Assembly: GCA_023424965.1 (NCBI GenBank)
Contig: JAFADI010000035.1
Span: 1-22,466, forward strand
Direction: 5' to 3'
Length of the DNA: 22,466 bases
Origin: Bacillota bacterium
Lineage (GTDB): Bacteria; Bacillota; Clostridia; Acetivibrionales; JAFADI01
Part shown: piece after piece, positions 20,620-22,466 of the stretch
Layout: every line of letters begins with the position of its first letter
Numbering within the stretch: position 1 is the stretch's first letter
Program-made: the position numbers and the translations under genes
The notes under the pieces: model-generated
What the model saw: the letters and a program-made list of their open reading frames with translations, nothing else
What the model was told of the DNA's origin: nothing
Databases searched by the model: none

Positions 20620-21586
20620 TTGCATTCCTCCATCTGATCATGTCGATATATGCCTCCAGGCGTGTATTCAAGCCTGCCTCCCCCGAATGCTCGTCCAGCG
20701 TGAGCACCATGAACGGTATTGAGCTTTTCCGTCTCACTTTTCTTTCAATAATATCACAAACAAAGGAGTCCACTCCGCAGCCGAAGGACATCAAATAGAT
20801 AATGCCGTCCAGTTCCTCGTCGTCAAGGAAGTGCATGGCACCTCCCACGGCCCGTCTGCCGAAGTTCCAGAAGAGCCTTTTGGGCATATCCCGCACCTTT
20901 TCATTTACCACTGCCTCATCCACCATGTCGACGGTGATTACCTCCACGTTCTCCCTTTTAAGCTTCTTTACCATGTTCATGTTCAAATGGCTGTCATAGA
21001 GATTGTAGGGATGGCCCACTACCGCTATTTTCAGCCGGCTTCCCTCCATCCCTTCCTGCCGCTCCGCCCTTTTGCCCTCCAGGAGATCACAGGGCAGGTG
21101 TCCCTCCGTTATCAGCCGCCGGTACTCTCTGTGGCTCTTGATGGCTTCACCGTAGGCCTTTTTAATCAAATGCGCCTCACTGGTAAAATGGGCTCCCACT
21201 TCGTAGAAGGCCTTGATGGCATTGTTTTTTGACTTCCTCAGGTTCACTTCCGTATCAATGATTTCGGGAAGCCCGTCCAGGGTGTGCCGGATCATGTCGG
21301 GAAGCCCGCCGAATTTGGGGCAGATGTATTCGTTCCTGGAAATGCTGGTGAACCTGGGTATGAAAATATAGTCCACCTTCCCTTTCAAATTCAGAACATG
21401 TCCATGAAAAAGCTTAACAGGCAGGCAGGCCTCATCCACACAGGATTTGACGCCCATATCCAGTATCTGCTTGGAGGTCGGGTCCGATACGATGACCCTG
21501 ACACCCAGCTTTTCAAAAAAAGTTTTCCACAGGGGAAAATATTTGTAATAGAACAATCCTCTCGGGATTCCTATGGTTTTTGACAT
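20591..21586 (-). CDS. DUF2229 acyl-CoA dehydratase activase-related protein
   Basis: A 331-residue protein matching the central DUF2229 part of the large activases. It opens with IGIPRGLFYYKYFPLWKTFF and has GVKSCVDEACLPVKLFHGH with Cys49 and Cys54, then EYICPKFGG (Cys89). FGCGVDSFVCD and the terminal GEAGLNTRLEAYIDM, the last repeated in the next gene product, complete the pattern. The shared C-terminal motif shows that this protein and the HgdB-like one are diverged relatives. It probably forms an iron-sulfur complex with the next two gene products (inference). The start at 21586 has GAGGTGT upstream. That ribosome binding site could be masked by an upstream complementary stretch (see 21593-21660). 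Confidence 0.86.
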   Translation of the reverse strand: MSKTIGIPRGLFYYKYFPLWKTFFEKLGVRVIVSDPTSKQILDMGVKSCVDEACLPVKLFHGHVLNLKGKVDYIFIPRFTSISRNEYICPKFGGLPDMIRHTLDGLPEIIDTEVNLRKSKNNAIKAFYEVGAHFTSEAHLIKKAYGEAIKSHREYRRLITEGHLPCDLLEGKRAERQEGMEGSRLKIAVVGHPYNLYDSHLNMNMVKKLKRENVEVITVDMVDEAVVNEKVRDMPKRLFWNFGRRAVGGAMHFLDDEELDGIIYLMSFGCGVDSFVCDIIERKVRRKSSIPFMVLTLDEHSGEAGLNTRLEAYIDMIRWRNANEGNLPAYG

Positions 21587-21592
21587 CGCCCA

Positions 21593-21660
21593 ACACCTCG
21601 AAAGATATTATTGACCTTGGAAATTCAAATTATACCAAGCAAAAGCGACCTTTGAGGTGT
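21593..21660 (-). promoter_or_regulatory. Promoter and ribosome-site-masking inverted repeat before the activase genes
   Basis: On the minus strand ACACCTCAAAG (21660-21650) is complementary to CTTTCGAGGTGT (21604-21593), one bulge, and the second arm contains the ribosome binding site GAGGTGT of the DUF2229 gene. Between the arms is an extended -10 promoter, TGGTATAAT (21637-21629). RNA reading through from the PHP gene would contain both arms and could hide the site. RNA from the internal promoter would lack the masking arm. The role is inferred. Confidence 0.4.
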
Positions 21661-21696
21661 AAGGCAGTCCCTATGCAGTTTTCTGGGGAAAGACGG

Positions 21697-22416
21697 TCAA
21701 ACCGGATAGCCCCGCAAAGTGTCGAAAAGGCACTGTATGCTCAGCTCTTCCAGTTCCAGAAAATTCTCTCTTTCGCTGATATCCCACAGGTAATGGGCGT
21801 CGGAGGAGGTTATGAATTTGTATTTGTCCAGATGGGGGTATCTTTCAAGCAAATGGGCCGGCCGGCACATTTTTGACGCTTCCAGATATTGAATTTCGAG
21901 ATTGTCGGGGATCATACCCAGATTTGATAGTATACTGTAGGACTCCCTGTCCACGTGGGCGGGAATGATGACACCCCTGTGCTCTTTTACGGTGTCAAAG
22001 GCTTCATCGATGCTCATGTCGGCGGCGGTAACCAGCAGTTTCGGAAAAAATCCCAGGATGTTGTCCTCCCGGTCCATGATCATCTGCTGCCCGAAGATGT
22101 CTTCCCGGTTATTGATGTCCGGCAGAGCCGCATGCACGATTTTCTGCATGTGCAATGCTTCCTCGATTCCGGGAAAAAGGCAAACAAGATGCACTTCTTC
22201 CCGGGTCTCCAGCTCCATGCCGGGCACCGCCAGAATACCGGCATTTTCGGCGCACTGCAAAAAAGCCCCTGCATTTTCCGCGGAATTGTGGTCCGTTAGA
22301 GCTATAATATCCAGGCCTTTAAGACAGGCCATGTTTACAATGTTGTTCGGAGTCATATCCTTATCGGCGCAAGGAGACAAGGCCGAATGAATATGAAGGT
22401 CAATAGCAGCTTTCAT
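21697..22416 (-). CDS. PHP-domain metal-dependent phosphoesterase
   Basis: A 239-residue PHP-fold hydrolase. Metal ligands seen: DLHIHSALSPC (Asp6, His8, His10), LTDHNS (Asp42, His43), PGMELET (Glu68), EVHLVC (His76), IPAHVDRESY and SSDAHYLWDI. Relatives include nucleoside 3',5'-bisphosphate phosphatases and histidinol phosphatases; PHP proteins of this type also occur in clostridial hydrogenase-linked operons. A specific substrate cannot be given. GGAGGG lies about 5 bases before the ATG at 22416. The frame stays open to the window edge, so a longer N-terminus cannot be ruled out, but the DLHIHS motif normally begins within the first ten residues. It lies 110 bases before the activase genes on the same strand. 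Confidence 0.88.
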   Translation of the reverse strand: MKAAIDLHIHSALSPCADKDMTPNNIVNMACLKGLDIIALTDHNSAENAGAFLQCAENAGILAVPGMELETREEVHLVCLFPGIEEALHMQKIVHAALPDINNREDIFGQQMIMDREDNILGFFPKLLVTAADMSIDEAFDTVKEHRGVIIPAHVDRESYSILSNLGMIPDNLEIQYLEASKMCRPAHLLERYPHLDKYKFITSSDAHYLWDISERENFLELEELSIQCLFDTLRGYPV

Positions 22417-22466
22417 CGCACCCTCCCGGGGGACTTGAAACATTACTGCCGTCCCGTCATTGGATT

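Noticed and set aside
22443..22466. Possible last codons of another minus-strand gene ending in TAA at 22445-22443
   Set aside because: Only seven codons are inside the window, too few to support a gene. The PHP frame is also open there.

Overview
The window looks like a chromosomal segment of an anaerobic, spore-forming member of the Clostridia. The evidence is low-GC intergenic DNA, strong GGAGG-type ribosome binding sites, T-box and c-di-AMP leader RNAs, a Spo0E-like protein, a probable spore-coat-like protein, and an oxygen-sensitive type of acyl-CoA dehydratase activase. Both edges cut through genes or operons. No rRNA or tRNA gene and no CRISPR array was seen. The only mobile-element-like gene is a catalytic-domain-only tyrosine recombinase.

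Layout. 1-1093: the 5' end of a CheA-type chemotaxis kinase on the minus strand, diverging from the short recombinase. 1292-4548: a nitrogen region with an ANTAR antiterminator protein (minus), a long structured leader, then an ammonium channel (amt) and a PII protein (glnK), closed by a strong terminator. 4559-5480: a Gly/Tyr/Pro-rich coat-like protein (minus) and a 49-residue Spo0E-like protein (plus). 5485-8328: an operon (minus) of an Lrp/AsnC regulator, a class I aminotransferase and a Cof-type HAD phosphatase. It is preceded by a T-box whose specifier reads as GCA (alanine) and whose tRNA-end-binding bases expect discriminator A, so an AlaR/AlaT-like alanine-supply operon is the best reading.

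8336-12442 (all minus): a DivIVA-domain protein, thioredoxin, a CsoR-type repressor, a membrane-anchored propeller-like protein, a membrane-anchored NAGPA-type phosphodiester glycosidase, and a PF06541-like membrane protein. 12776-15343 (plus): an alpha-glucan phosphorylase. 15399-16531 (minus): a DapB-type reductase whose leader is a clear c-di-AMP (ydaO/yuaA) riboswitch followed by a terminator. 16768-17256 (plus): a secreted DUF2680/YckD-like protein.

17331-22416 (minus): a tight cluster of a PHP-domain phosphoesterase, a DUF2229 activase-related protein, an HgdB-like protein, a BcrAD/HgdC ATPase, and an endonuclease Q-like DNA repair enzyme. The three middle genes look like a split form of the large fused clostridial CoA-dehydratase activases. 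There is no recognisable dehydratase substrate pathway nearby, so the target of this ATP-driven electron-transfer unit is unknown.

The most interesting signals are regulatory. They are the c-di-AMP switch on a lysine/diaminopimelate/dipicolinate gene, the alanine T-box over a regulator-aminotransferase-phosphatase operon, and the amt leader with an early terminator plus two hexaloop hairpins that may be ANTAR targets.
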